Origin: Gemmatimonadota bacterium
GTDB lineage: Bacteria > Gemmatimonadota > Gemmatimonadetes > Gemmatimonadales > Gemmatimonadaceae
Length of the DNA stretch: 64,000 nt
NCBI GenBank assembly: GCA_016194585.1
Contig: JACQBG010000006.1
Coordinates: forward strand, 1 to 64,000
Direction: 5' to 3'
Part shown: one piece after another, positions 17,916 to 29,353 of the stretch
How positions within the stretch are numbered: position 1 is the first letter of the stretch
Layout of the letters: each line of letters starts with the position of its first letter
Made by a program: the position numbers and the translations under genes
Notes under the pieces: generated by a model
The model's input: only the letters and a program-made list of their open reading frames with translations
What the model was told of the DNA's origin: nothing
Database searches by the model: none

Positions 17916-18583
17916 CCGGCGATCCTCGCGGCATCCCGTTCTGGTCGCAACCCGAGGTGGATGCCTCGATCCCCGAAACGTTGTGGCACCTCGAGCGGCA
18001 CGGCGTACTCGCCTATCCCACCGAGACGGTGTACGGTTTCGGCGGCGCGATCGATTCGGCGTCGGTGAACCGGCTCGTCGCGATCAAGAAGCGCCCCGAC
18101 GGCAAGCCGTTCCTCCTCCTCATCTCCAACAGCGCGATGATCGACCGGCTCGGCCTTCAGCTCTCGAAATCGGCGGGGATGCTCGCGGCGCGCTTCTGGC
18201 CGGGGCCGCTCACGCTCGTGCTCTCGGGAGGCGAGGGGCGCGTGCCGCCGCGCCTGCGCGGCCCCGAGGGAGGGATCGCCGTGCGCTGGACCTCGCACCC
18301 CGGACTGCAGCGCCTCATCTCGGCGATAGGCGACCCGCTCACGTCGACCAGCGCCAACCGGCCCGGACAGCCCCCATCGATGAGCGCCGCCGGCATCCTC
18401 GCCGCGTGGAAGCAGGAGATCGCGCGGGGCACATTGCGCCTGCTCGACGGCGGCACGCTGCAACCCTCGGCGCCGTCGACGGTGATCGACTGCACCGGCC
18501 GCCATCCACGCGTGATCCGCCCGGGAGCGATCTCCGTCGCGACCCTGCGTGACGCCGTCCCGGACATCGTCGGAGACGTCTAG
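17912..18583 (+). CDS. Sua5/YciO/YrdC family threonylcarbamoyl-AMP synthase
   Basis: YrdC-domain protein of 223 residues that forms threonylcarbamoyl-AMP for the t6A modification of tRNAs. The signature GVLAYPTETVYGFGGAI is at about residues 30-46, followed by KKRPDGKPF, WPGPLTLVL and STSANRPGQPPS. The Sua5-specific C-terminal domain is absent, so it is the short TsaC-like form. The ATG overlaps the ispD stop (ATGA). The phosphatase gene follows with no gap, a pairing also known in Bacillus (ywlC-ywlE). Confidence 0.92.
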   Translation: MTGDPRGIPFWSQPEVDASIPETLWHLERHGVLAYPTETVYGFGGAIDSASVNRLVAIKKRPDGKPFLLLISNSAMIDRLGLQLSKSAGMLAARFWPGPLTLVLSGGEGRVPPRLRGPEGGIAVRWTSHPGLQRLISAIGDPLTSTSANRPGQPPSMSAAGILAAWKQEIARGTLRLLDGGTLQPSAPSTVIDCTGRHPRVIRPGAISVATLRDAVPDIVGDV

Positions 18584-19048
18584 ATGCAAGTGCTCTTCGT
18601 CTGCACCGGCAACACCTGCCGCAGCGCCATGTCGGAGGCGATCGCGCGCCACGTGATCGAGTCGCTCGGCATGACCGGCATCACGGTCGCGAGCGCCGGC
18701 ACGAGCGCCTGGGACGGCGCGCCCGCATCCGACGGGGCGATGCTGGTCGGCATCGAACGCAAGCTCGACCTGAGCGGCCATCGCGCGCGGCAGTTGAGCC
18801 CCGAGATAGTCGCCGATGCGTCGCTCGTGCTCACGATGGGCCCGCACCATCTCGAGCGCGTCGCTGCCCTGGGCGGCGCCGACAAGGCGTACCTGCTCAC
18901 CGATTTCGCGGAGCAGAGCACCGAAGGGCGCGCTATCACCGACCCGTTCGGCGGCGGCCTCGAGCTCTATCGCTCGACGGCGGATGAGTTGGAACGGCTG
19001 ATCGTCCTCGCGCTCGACCGCCTCCAGAAGACGATCGGCGACGCGTGA
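18584..19048 (+). CDS. Low-molecular-weight phosphatase, probable protein-arginine phosphatase (YwlE-like)
   Basis: LMW-PTP fold enzyme of 154 residues. The P-loop is CTGNTCRS with nucleophile Cys7 and Arg13, and the general-acid Asp is in DPFGG. Thr at position 11, where typical tyrosine phosphatases have Ile or Val, is the residue that gives B. subtilis YwlE its phospho-arginine specificity. The C-terminal DPFGGGLELYRSTADELERL also parallels YwlE. Adjacency to a Sua5/YrdC gene matches the Bacillus arrangement. Whether a protein arginine kinase (McsB) exists in this genome cannot be seen here. The stop overlaps the aroE start. Confidence 0.88.
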   Translation: MQVLFVCTGNTCRSAMSEAIARHVIESLGMTGITVASAGTSAWDGAPASDGAMLVGIERKLDLSGHRARQLSPEIVADASLVLTMGPHHLERVAALGGADKAYLLTDFAEQSTEGRAITDPFGGGLELYRSTADELERLIVLALDRLQKTIGDA

Positions 19049-19835
19049 TGGAGCTTCCCGGACGCCTCGTCATCCTCGGGCATCCGGTCGCGCACGCGCT
19101 GTCGCCGGCCTTCCAGAATGCCGCGTTGCACGCCGCCGGCATCCCCATCGAGTACGAGGCGGTGGACGTGCGCCCGGAGGAGCTGACGACGCTCACGAAC
19201 CTCCTCCGCGAGGCGCACGCCGCCGGCAACGTCACCGTGCCGCACAAGGAGGCCTTCGCGCGGCTCTGCACCCGCCTCACCCCCGTCGCCGATCGGGCGG
19301 GCGCCGTGAACACGTTCTGGACCGAGGAGGACGGTGCCCTCGTCGGCGACAACACCGACGTCGGCGGTTTCGATGCCGCTGCCCGCGCGGCCTTCGGTCC
19401 GCCCAAACCGAAGAGCGTCGTCGCGCTGCTGGGTGCCGGCGGGGCGGCTGCCGGCGTGCTCGCCGCCATCGAGCGATGGAACGACGCGACGGTGCGCATC
19501 GCCGCGCGCTCCGCGCCTCGCGCGCAGGCCCTCGCCGATCGATATCCCCGCTTCGTCACCATCGCACCCGACGTGGAGAGCGCCGTGCGCGGCGCGGACC
19601 TCGTCGTGAACGCGTCGCCGGTCGGGCTGCACGGTGACGACCTGCCCGTCGACCCCGCGCTGCTCGGGCCCCACGCCGACGTCTTCGACCTCACCTATCG
19701 CCGCTCCGAGACGCCGTGGGTGCTCGCGTGCCGCGCGCGAGGGCTGCGCGCCGCCGACGGGCTCGCGATGGTCGTGGAGCAGGGCGCGCTCGCGTTCGAG
19801 CGCTGGTTCGGCCAGCGCCCCGACCGGAAGGCGAT

Positions 19836-19857
<22 letters not shown>
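19045..19857 (+). CDS. aroE: Shikimate dehydrogenase
   Basis: Reduces 3-dehydroshikimate to shikimate with NADPH in aromatic amino acid synthesis. About 270 residues. The substrate domain has HALSPAFQNAAL, the catalytic Lys in NVTVPHKEAF (about 68) and Asp in GDNTDVGGF. The NADP-binding loop is LLGAGGAAAGV, and ADGLAMVVEQGALAFERWFG is near the end. The start may be GTG 19045 or the ATG immediately after (19048); both overlap the phosphatase stop. The end overlaps the comF start. Confidence 0.94.
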
Positions 19858-21595
<1,738 letters not shown>

Positions 21596-21611
21596 CCGCG
21601 AGGCGCGCCCC

Positions 21612-22811
21612 GTGAACAAGCGTACGATCCTCGACCTCGCCCCGGCTGAGGTGAAGGGGAAGCGCGCCCTCGTGCGGGTCGACTTCAACGTCCCGCTCGA
21701 CGGCGCCACCATCACCGACGACACCCGCATCCGCGCCGCCGTCCCCACGCTGCAGGCCCTGCGCAAGGGCGGCGCGCGGCTCGTCATCCTCTCGCACCTC
21801 GGCCGTCCCAAGGCCAAGCCCGAGGCGAAGTACTCGCTCGCCCCGGTCGCGACGCGGCTCGCCGAGCTCCTCGGCGCCCCCGTCAAGTTCCTCGGCGAGA
21901 CCGACACCGATGTCGCCGTCGCCGCGACGAAGGCGCTCCACGACGGCGACGTGCTCCTCCTCGAGAACACCCGCTTCCTCCCCGGCGAGGAGAAGAACGA
22001 CGAGGCGCTCAGCAAGGCGTTCGCGCGGCTCGGCGACTTCTACGTCAACGACGCCTTCGGCGCCGCGCACCGCGCGCACGCGTCGACCGCCGGGGTCGCG
22101 AAGTTCCTCCGTCCAGCGGTGGCCGGCCTCCTGATGCAGAAGGAGCTCGACTACCTCGGGGGAGCGCTCGAGCATCCCGGCCGGCCGTTCATCGCCATCC
22201 TCGGCGGATCGAAGATCTCCGGCAAGCTCGACGTCATCGAGGCGCTGCTGCCGAAGGTCGACGGACTCCTCATCGGCGGCGCCATGGCCTGCACGTTCTA
22301 CAAGGCGATGGGGTTCGAGACCGGCACCTCGCTCGTCGAGCCCGACCGGGTCGAGATGGCGAAGGACCTGATCGAGCGGGCCGGGTTCCGGCTCACGTTA
22401 CCGCACGATGCGACGGTGGCGCCGTCGATCGAGGTTGGGAGCAAGGCGCACGCCGTCAAGCGCGATGCGATCCCCGCCGGAGAGGCGATGCTCGACATCG
22501 GCCCCGATTCCGCGGCGTCGTTCGGTCGCGCCATCTCCAGCGCCAAGACGATCCTCTGGAACGGACCGATGGGCGTCTTCGAGACGCCGCCCTTCGACCA
22601 GGGGACATTGGCCGTCGCGAACGCCATGGCGGCCGCCACCGCGAAGGGCGCCACGACCATCGTCGGCGGTGGCGATTCGGCGGCCGCCGTGGAACAGGCG
22701 GGGCTCGCCGCGAAGATGAGCCACGTCTCCACCGGGGGCGGCGCCTCCCTCGAGTTCCTCGAGGGGAAGACCCTTCCCGGCGTCGCGGCGCTCGACGACA
22801 AGGCGGCCTGA
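21612..22811 (+). CDS. pgk: Phosphoglycerate kinase
   Basis: Transfers phosphate between 1,3-bisphosphoglycerate and ADP. It has 399 residues. [10 protein letters not shown] and LSHLGRPK lie in the N-domain, [15 protein letters not shown] and [14 protein letters not shown] follow, and the nucleotide-binding C-domain has GGSKISGKL and [10 protein letters not shown]. The usual N-domain/C-domain arrangement is intact. The start is GTG 21612, 17 bases after gapA, and tpiA begins on the base after the stop. Confidence 0.97.
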   Translation: MNKRTILDLAPAEVKGKRALVRVDFNVPLDGATITDDTRIRAAVPTLQALRKGGARLVILSHLGRPKAKPEAKYSLAPVATRLAELLGAPVKFLGETDTDVAVAATKALHDGDVLLLENTRFLPGEEKNDEALSKAFARLGDFYVNDAFGAAHRAHASTAGVAKFLRPAVAGLLMQKELDYLGGALEHPGRPFIAILGGSKISGKLDVIEALLPKVDGLLIGGAMACTFYKAMGFETGTSLVEPDRVEMAKDLIERAGFRLTLPHDATVAPSIEVGSKAHAVKRDAIPAGEAMLDIGPDSAASFGRAISSAKTILWNGPMGVFETPPFDQGTLAVANAMAAATAKGATTIVGGGDSAAAVEQAGLAAKMSHVSTGGGASLEFLEGKTLPGVAALDDKAA

Positions 22812-23561
22812 ATGAAGCACCCGGTGTTCGCGGCGAACTGGAAGATGAACCAGGCCCCGGCCGACGCGAAGGCGTTCATGCGCCAGTTCCTGGCGTACTA
22901 TCCGCGCCAGCAGGACCGTACGGTGCTCTTCTTCCCGAGCGCGCTCACGCTCTCCGCCGTCGTCGAGATGGTGAAGGACCGCACCGACCTCTCGGTGGGG
23001 GTGCAGAACATCCATTGGGAGGACAAGGGCGCGTTCACCGGCGAGAACTCGGCGACGATCGCCCGCGGCGCCGGTGCGCGCTACGTGCTCGCCGGCCATT
23101 CGGAACGCCGTCACGTGTTCGGCGAGACCGACGAGCAGACCGGACTGAAGGTGGCCGCCGCCGAGCGCGCCGGCCTGACGGCGGTGATCTGCGTGGGCGA
23201 GACGCTCGACCAGCGGGAGCGCGGCGAGACGAACGAGGTCGTGCTGCGGCAGTTGCGCGCCGCCGTCGCGCACATCGAGCCCAACCAGATCGCCGGCTCA
23301 CTCGTCGCCTACGAACCGGTATGGGCCATCGGCACCGGCAAGACCGCGACCACGGCCGACGCGAGCGTCGTGCACCAGGCGATCCGCGCCGCGCTGCGCG
23401 ACCTCACCGGCGAGCGCGGCGAGGCCGTGCCGATCCTCTACGGCGGCAGCGTGAACCGCGGCAACGCCGCGGCGCTGCTGGCGGCGCCGGAGGTGGACGG
23501 CCTGCTGGTAGGCGGCGCGAGCCTCGAAGCGGAGAACTGGGCCGGGATCGTCCGCACCTGA
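22812..23561 (+). CDS. tpiA: Triosephosphate isomerase
   Basis: Interconverts dihydroxyacetone phosphate and glyceraldehyde-3-phosphate. It is a 249-residue TIM barrel. Catalytic residues are visible: Asn/Lys in AANWKMNQ near the N-terminus, His in LAGHSERRH and Glu in AYEPVWAIGTGKTAT. The phosphate-gripping GGSVN segment is near the end. It is the last gene of the glycolytic trio and is followed by a hairpin with overlapping promoter elements before secG. Confidence 0.97.
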   Translation: MKHPVFAANWKMNQAPADAKAFMRQFLAYYPRQQDRTVLFFPSALTLSAVVEMVKDRTDLSVGVQNIHWEDKGAFTGENSATIARGAGARYVLAGHSERRHVFGETDEQTGLKVAAAERAGLTAVICVGETLDQRERGETNEVVLRQLRAAVAHIEPNQIAGSLVAYEPVWAIGTGKTATTADASVVHQAIRAALRDLTGERGEAVPILYGGSVNRGNAAALLAAPEVDGLLVGGASLEAENWAGIVRT

Positions 23562-23570
23562 CCTCGCGGG

Positions 23571-23588
23571 GTGCCCTTGATAGGGCAC
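23571..23588 (+). terminator. Hairpin after tpiA
   Basis: GTGCCCT TGAT AGGGCAC is a perfect seven-pair hairpin with a four-base loop, ten bases after the tpiA stop. There is no T tract, so termination may be partial. The -35 of the predicted secG promoter lies inside it. Confidence 0.5.
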
Positions 23589-23605
23589 GATAAGTCAGCT
23601 ATTCT
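23577..23605 (+). promoter_or_regulatory. Predicted promoter of secG-carA
   Basis: TTGATA (23577-23582) and TATTCT (23600-23605) with a 17-base spacer. A start near 23612 gives a leader of about 35 bases. The -35 overlaps the loop of the hairpin after tpiA. Confidence 0.5.
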
Positions 23606-23646
23606 TCAAGGCTTACATCTAACTGCGCCTGCCTCCGGACATCTCG

Positions 23647-24069
23647 ATGTTCACCAAGCTCCTCGTCGCACTCCTCCTCCTCGACGCCATCGTCCTCGTC
23701 TCCGCCATCCTGCTCCAGAGCGGGAAGGGGGGTGGCATGGCCGCGAGCTTCGGCGGCGCGTCGTCGTCGTCCGACCAGTTCTTCGGCGCGCGGCAGGCCG
23801 GGAACCTCCTTACCAAGGCGAGCTGGTGGTGCGGCGGCATCTTCATCGGCCTCTCGTTCATCCTGCAGATCAGCGCGGCCCGCGGCCGACTGCCGACCTC
23901 GGTGCTCGACAAGTCGTTCGCCCAGCCCAAGCAGACGGCGCCCGCGCCGCAGAGCAGCGCGCCGACGACGCCCGCGCCGGCCGTCCCGCTGTCGCCGGTC
24001 CCGGCCGCTGGCGCCAAGGCCGACGCCAAGGCCGACGCCAAGCCCGCCGAGCCCGCCAAGAAGCCCTGA
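23647..24069 (+). CDS. secG: Preprotein translocase subunit SecG
   Basis: Small accessory subunit of the SecYEG channel, 140 residues. Two membrane helices (about 4-23 and 55-78) flank the conserved loop QSGKGGGMAASFGG...FFG. The C-terminal tail of about 55 residues is longer than usual and consists of Pro, Ala, Ser and Lys with a KADAKADAKPAEPAKK stretch, probably disordered. Position after tpiA is a common bacterial arrangement. Confidence 0.92.
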   Translation: MFTKLLVALLLLDAIVLVSAILLQSGKGGGMAASFGGASSSSDQFFGARQAGNLLTKASWWCGGIFIGLSFILQISAARGRLPTSVLDKSFAQPKQTAPAPQSSAPTTPAPAVPLSPVPAAGAKADAKADAKPAEPAKKP

Positions 24070-24076
24070 CGAAAAC

Positions 24077-25192
24077 GTGAGCCCGCTGCACGCGACTCCG
24101 GGGTTCCTCCTCCTCGAGGACGGAACCCTTTTTCGTGGACACCTCGACACCGCCGCCGGCATCCCCGCCGCGGCGGAGGTCGTGTTCACCACGAACATGA
24201 GCGGCTATCAGGAGGTGTTCACCGACCCCTCCTTCCGCGGCCAGATCGTCGTCATGACCTCGCCGATGATCGGCAACTACGGCACCAACGGCGAAGACCC
24301 GGAGTCGACACGCCCGCAGGTGAGCGGCGTGATCGTGCGGGAGCTGAGCGGCGGCTTCTCGAACTGGCGCGCCGACGGCGGCCTGAGCGGCTACCTGCTC
24401 GACGCGCAAATCCCTATCCTGAAAGACGTTGATACGCGACGTCTTACGCGGCACTTGAGGACCGTCGGGGTGCTCCGCGGGGTCATCGCCGCGGGCACGG
24501 AACCGACCGAAGAGTCGAAGCGGGTGCTCGATGCCTGCCCGGCGATGACGGGGCTCGACCTCGCCTCGCTCGTCTCGACGACCGAGCCGTACACCTGGGG
24601 CGACCAGAACGCGACGCACCACATCGTCGCGTTCGACTACGGCATCAAGCAGAACATCCTCCGCCTCTTCGCCGACCGCGGCTGCCGGGTGACGATCGTC
24701 CCGAGCAACACCCCGGCGGCGGCGGTGATCGCCCTGAACCCGGACGGCGTGTTCCTCGCGAACGGCCCGGGCGATCCGGACGCCGTCTCCTACGCGCCGG
24801 CCACGATCCGCACCCTCGCCGAACGCCGCATCCCGATCTTCGGCATCTGCCTCGGCCACCAGCTCCTCGCCCTCACCTTCGGCGCCCGCACGTTCAAGCT
24901 CCCCTATGGGCATCGGGGCGGGAACCACCCCGTGAAGGACCTCGCCACGGGGCACGTGCTCATCACGGCGCAGAACCACGGCTTCGCCGTCGAGGGATCG
25001 GAGGCCGGCATCCCCGGCGCCCCCGACCTGCAGGTCACGCACGTGAACCTGAACGACGGTTCCGTGGAGGGGCTGCGCCACAAGTCGTTGCCCATCTTCG
25101 CGGTGCAGTACCATCCGGAGGCCGCGCCGGGCCCGCACGACGGCCGGGCGCTGTTCGACGACTTCCTCGCGGCGGTCCAGAAGGCCAGTTGA
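24077..25192 (+). CDS. carA: Carbamoyl-phosphate synthase small subunit
   Basis: Glutaminase subunit that delivers ammonia to CarB for pyrimidine and arginine synthesis. It has 371 residues. The N-terminal CarA domain starts FLLLEDGTLFRGH and contains VVFTTNMSGYQEV. The glutamine amidotransferase domain has FGICLGHQLLAL (nucleophile Cys) and QYHPEAAPGPHD (His, Glu). The start is GTG 24077, seven bases after the secG stop. carB is not adjacent; the next gene encodes an HU-like protein. Confidence 0.95.
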   Translation: MSPLHATPGFLLLEDGTLFRGHLDTAAGIPAAAEVVFTTNMSGYQEVFTDPSFRGQIVVMTSPMIGNYGTNGEDPESTRPQVSGVIVRELSGGFSNWRADGGLSGYLLDAQIPILKDVDTRRLTRHLRTVGVLRGVIAAGTEPTEESKRVLDACPAMTGLDLASLVSTTEPYTWGDQNATHHIVAFDYGIKQNILRLFADRGCRVTIVPSNTPAAAVIALNPDGVFLANGPGDPDAVSYAPATIRTLAERRIPIFGICLGHQLLALTFGARTFKLPYGHRGGNHPVKDLATGHVLITAQNHGFAVEGSEAGIPGAPDLQVTHVNLNDGSVEGLRHKSLPIFAVQYHPEAAPGPHDGRALFDDFLAAVQKAS

Positions 25193-25236
25193 GCCGGCGC
25201 CGAGGGGTCGCGAATTGCCCCGAAATGGCCAGCCGC

Positions 25237-25266
25237 TTGACACCAGTGCAGGTAACATCCTAAACT
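25237..25266 (+). promoter_or_regulatory. Predicted promoter of the HU-like gene
   Basis: A perfect -35 TTGACA (25237-25242) and a -10 TAAACT (25261-25266) with an 18-base spacer. The transcript would start near 25273. A small hairpin ACGGCG ATTT CGCCGT (25277-25292) then lies in the leader before the ATG at 25315. Confidence 0.65.
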
Positions 25267-25314
25267 GGATGCACTTACGGCGATTTCGCCGTTTGTATCG
25301 CCGCGAGGAACGCG

Positions 25315-25635
25315 ATGACCAAAGCTGATCTGGTTGAGCACGTAACAGATTCCATCGCACAGACTTCGGGTCCCATGATCTCGAAGAAGGACTGTGCACG
25401 CGTCGTCGACGCGTTTCTCGATGCGATCAAGGACGCGCTCAAGGAGCAGAAGAACATCGAGGTCCGCGGCTTCGGTACCTTCAAGATCCGGCAGCGGAAG
25501 ACGCGCATGGCGCGCAATCCGCGCACGGGAGCACCGGTGGAGGTGTCGGCGCGGCCGGTGCCGGTGTTCAAGCCCTCGAAGGAACTGCGCGCCATGGTCG
25601 CCGACATCGACATCTCGGAACTCACGGACGCGTAA
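25315..25635 (+). CDS. HU/IHF family DNA-binding protein
   Basis: Nucleoid-associated histone-like protein of 106 residues. TKADLVEHV starts helix 1. The DNA-grasping arm includes NIEVRGFGTFKIRQRKTRMARNPRTGAP, containing the conserved Arg-Asn-Pro-x-Thr-Gly that intercalates into DNA, and VFKPSKELRAMV closes the fold. A short acidic C-terminal tail (ADIDISELTDA) is extra compared with E. coli HU. HU and IHF subunits cannot be told apart with confidence. The gene has its own promoter and a strong terminator, so it is monocistronic. Confidence 0.93.
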   Translation: MTKADLVEHVTDSIAQTSGPMISKKDCARVVDAFLDAIKDALKEQKNIEVRGFGTFKIRQRKTRMARNPRTGAPVEVSARPVPVFKPSKELRAMVADIDISELTDA

Positions 25636-25655
25636 GAGGATAGCTCTCGCAGTGC

Positions 25656-25694
25656 GGGCCCTGCGGGCGAGTACGCCTGTGGGGCCCTTCGTTT
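25656..25694 (+). terminator. Intrinsic terminator after the HU-like gene
   Basis: Arms GGGCCC (25656-25661) and GGGCCC (25682-25687) pair, and an inner CGGGCG/CGCCTG stem closes on an AGTA loop. The hairpin is followed by TTCGTTT. It is the clearest intrinsic terminator in the window and separates the HU-like gene from moaD. Confidence 0.75.
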
Positions 25695-25710
25695 CCCGCT
25701 TCTCTCTCGG

Positions 25711-25962
25711 ATGGTGCCGGTCGTGACCCGAGTGCTGCTCTTCGCATCGTACGCCGACGCGCTGGGGACCAGCGCCATCGATGTCGCGCTCCCCGAGCGG
25801 GCGACGGTGGCCGATCTCCTCGCCGAGGTGCGCGCCCTGGCGGCCGCGCACGCGCTCCCGCCGGCGCCGCTCGTCGCGGTGAACCAGGAGTACGCGGCGC
25901 TCGACGTGGTGCTGCGCGAGGGCGACGAGATCGCCATCATCCCTCCGGTGGCGGGGGGCTGA
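25711..25962 (+). CDS. moaD: Molybdopterin synthase sulfur-carrier subunit MoaD
   Basis: Ubiquitin-fold sulfur carrier of 83 residues whose C-terminal Gly-Gly (PPVAGG) is thiocarboxylated and donates sulfur to form molybdopterin dithiolene. NQEYAALDVVLREGDEIAIIPPVAGG is the typical C-terminal half. The start is ATG 25711; a GTG four codons later is possible. The stop overlaps the moaE ATG (TGATG), matching the complex formed by the two products. Molybdopterin is needed by the formate dehydrogenase-like enzyme at the window start. Confidence 0.93.
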   Translation: MVPVVTRVLLFASYADALGTSAIDVALPERATVADLLAEVRALAAAHALPPAPLVAVNQEYAALDVVLREGDEIAIIPPVAGG

Positions 25963-26444
25963 TGCGCGCCACGATCGTCGAGCGTCCCATCGACGCGGCA
26001 GCGCTCCTCGCCGAAGTGGCGAGCCCCGCGCACGGCGCGACGGCGCTCTTCGTCGGCACGGTGCGCGACGTGAACGACGGCCGTGCCGTGACGGGCATCG
26101 AGTACTCGGCGTACGCGGCGATGGCGGAGAAGGAGATGCGGAGCATCCTCGAGGAGGCGGCGGTACGGTTCGGCGTCACGGCGGCCGTGGTCGAGCATCG
26201 CGTCGGCGCGCTCGCGCTCGGCGAGGCGAGCGTCGTCATCGCCACGGCGCACGCGCACCGGGGCCCGGCGCTCGACGCGAACCGCTACCTCATCGAACAG
26301 CTCAAGCAGCGCGTACCGGTGTGGAAGCGCGAGCTCTATACCGACGGCACGCGCGAATGGGTCGATCCGAGCGGTGCTCGCGCGATGGCCGGCGCGCCGG
26401 CGAGTGCGCCCGGCGCCCGGCCGGGAGGCGCGTCACATGCGTGA
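25962..26444 (+). CDS. moaE: Molybdopterin synthase catalytic subunit MoaE
   Basis: Large subunit that converts precursor Z (cPMP) to molybdopterin with MoaD. It has 160 residues. GATALFVGTVRDVNDGRAVTG and IEYSAYAAMAEKEM are N-terminal family blocks. HRVGALALGEASVVIATAHAHR and the catalytic-Lys region LKQRVPVWKRELYTDGTREWV follow. A C-terminal Ala/Gly/Pro tail of about 20 residues overlaps the start of moaA in another frame. Confidence 0.95.
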   Translation: MRATIVERPIDAAALLAEVASPAHGATALFVGTVRDVNDGRAVTGIEYSAYAAMAEKEMRSILEEAAVRFGVTAAVVEHRVGALALGEASVVIATAHAHRGPALDANRYLIEQLKQRVPVWKRELYTDGTREWVDPSGARAMAGAPASAPGARPGGASHA

Positions 26445-27408
26445 CCAGTTCGGGCGGAGCATCGAGTATCTCCGCATCTCGGTCACCGACCGGTGCAACT
26501 TCCGCTGCGTCTACTGCATGCCGGAAGAAGGACTCCCGTGGCTGCCGAAGGCCGATATCCTCACGTACGAGGAGATCGCCGCGGTGGTGCGGCAGCTCGC
26601 CCCGCTCGGACTGAAGCGGCTCCGCATCACGGGCGGCGAGCCGACGATCCGTCCCGAGCTGACGACGCTCGTCGCGATGCTCAAGGCGGTGGAGGGGATC
26701 GACGACATCGCGCTCTCGACGAACGGCGTGAAGCTCCCGGCGATGGCGGAGTCGCTGCGCGCCGCGGGGCTCGACCGCGTGAATCTCTCGGCCGACAGCC
26801 TGCGCGCCGAGCGCATCGCGAAGATCGCGCGCCGCTCGGTGCCCTTCGACCCGGTGGAAGCGGCGTCGGCGGCGCACGCGGCGGGGCTCGATCCGGTGAA
26901 GATCAACGTCGTCGTGATGCGCGGTGTGAACGACGACGAGATCGTCGATTTCGCCCGGCTCACGCAGGCGCACCCGTTCCACGTGCGGTTCATCGAGCTG
27001 ATGCCGGTGGGGGAGATGGCGAACCTCACGTGGGAGCACGTCGTGCCGAGCGAGGAGGTGCTCGCGCGCGTGGCGACGCTGGGCACGCTCGAGGCGAGCG
27101 GCGGCCCGGCGCGCGGCAACGGGCCGGCGAAGTACTACCGCCTCGCGGGCGCGGCGGGGAGCATCGGCGTGATCACGCCGATGAGCCACACCTACTGCGG
27201 CGACTGCAACCGCGTGCGCCTCACGGCCGACGGCCGCTTGCGCACCTGCCTGTACGGCGACCACGAGGTGAACCTGCGCGACGCGCTCCGGCGCGGCGAG
27301 GCGCTCGAGCCGTTGTTCGTGAACGCGCTCGCCAACAAGCCGAAGGAGCATCAGCTGTTGCAGATGCAGGTCGGCGGGCTGAAGGCGCTGTCGCAGGTGG
27401 GCGGGTAG
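26437..27408 (+). CDS. moaA: GTP 3',8-cyclase MoaA
   Basis: Radical-SAM enzyme catalysing the first step of molybdenum cofactor synthesis from GTP. It has 323 residues. The N-terminal SAM cluster motif is CNFRCVYC, followed by GGEPTIRPEL. The C-terminal cluster motif CGDCNRVRLTADGRLRTC is characteristic of MoaA. It ends in QVGG; the more usual C-terminal Gly-Gly tail with adjacent aromatic is shortened but the two glycines remain. The ATG at 26437 is preceded by GGGAGG at a good distance and overlaps the end of moaE. moaC is not in this cluster. Confidence 0.95.
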   Translation: MRDQFGRSIEYLRISVTDRCNFRCVYCMPEEGLPWLPKADILTYEEIAAVVRQLAPLGLKRLRITGGEPTIRPELTTLVAMLKAVEGIDDIALSTNGVKLPAMAESLRAAGLDRVNLSADSLRAERIAKIARRSVPFDPVEAASAAHAAGLDPVKINVVVMRGVNDDEIVDFARLTQAHPFHVRFIELMPVGEMANLTWEHVVPSEEVLARVATLGTLEASGGPARGNGPAKYYRLAGAAGSIGVITPMSHTYCGDCNRVRLTADGRLRTCLYGDHEVNLRDALRRGEALEPLFVNALANKPKEHQLLQMQVGGLKALSQVGG

Positions 27409-27690
27409 GGCTCGACGCCGCCGCGGCTCTTCGGCGCGACGCCTGCACGACACCTCGGATCTTCGCAGGTACAGCGAACGACGCCGCAGATCCTCGCGGA
27501 TGCGACAGGGGCGAGAACGGAAACTGGGCGCCAGCTGGGGCGGATCCGAGCGATGCGCGGACACCCTTGTCAGGGAAGTCCCTCTTGCCTGCCGTATCCG
27601 CGTTCATCTGCGGCGTCGTTTCGCCCCCGTCGTATCTGCGAAGATCTGAGGCGTCGTTTCCCACCGCGGACGCGCCGCGTCGTCCGTGCG
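27409..27690. repeat. Intergenic region with four copies of a 26-bp repeat, outward-facing
   Basis: No gene is visible between moaA and mdh. The region holds two copies in reverse orientation (27447-27472 and 27477-27502) and two in forward orientation (27595-27620 and 27633-27658). The forward core is GATCTGAGGCGTCGTT, preceded by TATCTGCGAA. Between the arms lie smaller inverted repeats such as AGGGA/TCCCT. The arrangement (reverse, reverse, centre, forward, forward) resembles a compound REP/BIME element and is shared with the site after the KimA-like gene. Confidence 0.75.
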
Positions 27691-28686
<996 letters not shown>

Positions 28687-28687
<1 letters not shown>

Positions 28688-29346
28688 TGGGCGCGCTCGG
28701 GAAGTTCTGGGAGAGTTCGGTCGGGAAGAAGATCGTCATGGGTGTGACGGGGGTGATCCTCGTCGGGTTCGTGATCGGCCACATGGCCGGCAACCTCCAG
28801 TTCTTCGCGGGCGCCGACCGGTACAACGCGTACGCCAGGCTGCTCAAGCACGACATCATCGAGTTGACGTGGATCGTGCGGGGCACGCTCATCGTGAGCG
28901 TGATCCTGCACGTCACGGCGGCGTACCAGCTCACGATGCGCAACCGCGCGGCCCGCCCGGCCGACTACGCGCTGCGCGAACCGCAGGTCTCGACGTACGC
29001 GTCGCGCACCATGCGGTGGGGCGGGGTGTACCTCCTCGTCTTCCTCCTCTACCACATCGGGCACTTCACCACGGGGTGGTTCCACCCCGCGTTCAGCGAG
29101 ACGGGCACGTGGGGGAACGTCGCCATCGCCTTCAAGTCGGTGCCGGTGGCGCTCTTCTACCTCGGCGCGATGGCATTGCTCGCCCTGCACCTGTACCACG
29201 GCATCTGGGCGTGCGCGCGCACGCTCGGCTTCGCGCGTCCCTCGGCCAACCCGCTGCAGCGTCGCATCGCGCTCGTCCTGGCGATCGTCGTCTCGGTGGG
29301 GTTCAGCCTCCTTCCGCTGAGCGTCGTGCTCGGCTTCGTCCGCTGA
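28687..29346 (+). CDS. sdhC: Succinate dehydrogenase cytochrome b subunit (SdhC-type)
   Basis: Membrane anchor and haem-binding subunit of complex II, 219 residues with five predicted helices (about 15-37, 60-82, 107-130, 150-172, 190-215). This is the single-anchor type (B subtype) seen in Bacillus, Bacteroidetes and epsilon-proteobacterial fumarate reductases, so no sdhD is expected. Candidate haem-ligand His residues occur in [22 protein letters not shown] and ALHLYHGIW. It is followed by sdhA after seven bases. Confidence 0.93.
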
Positions 29347-29353
29347 GCCGGAG

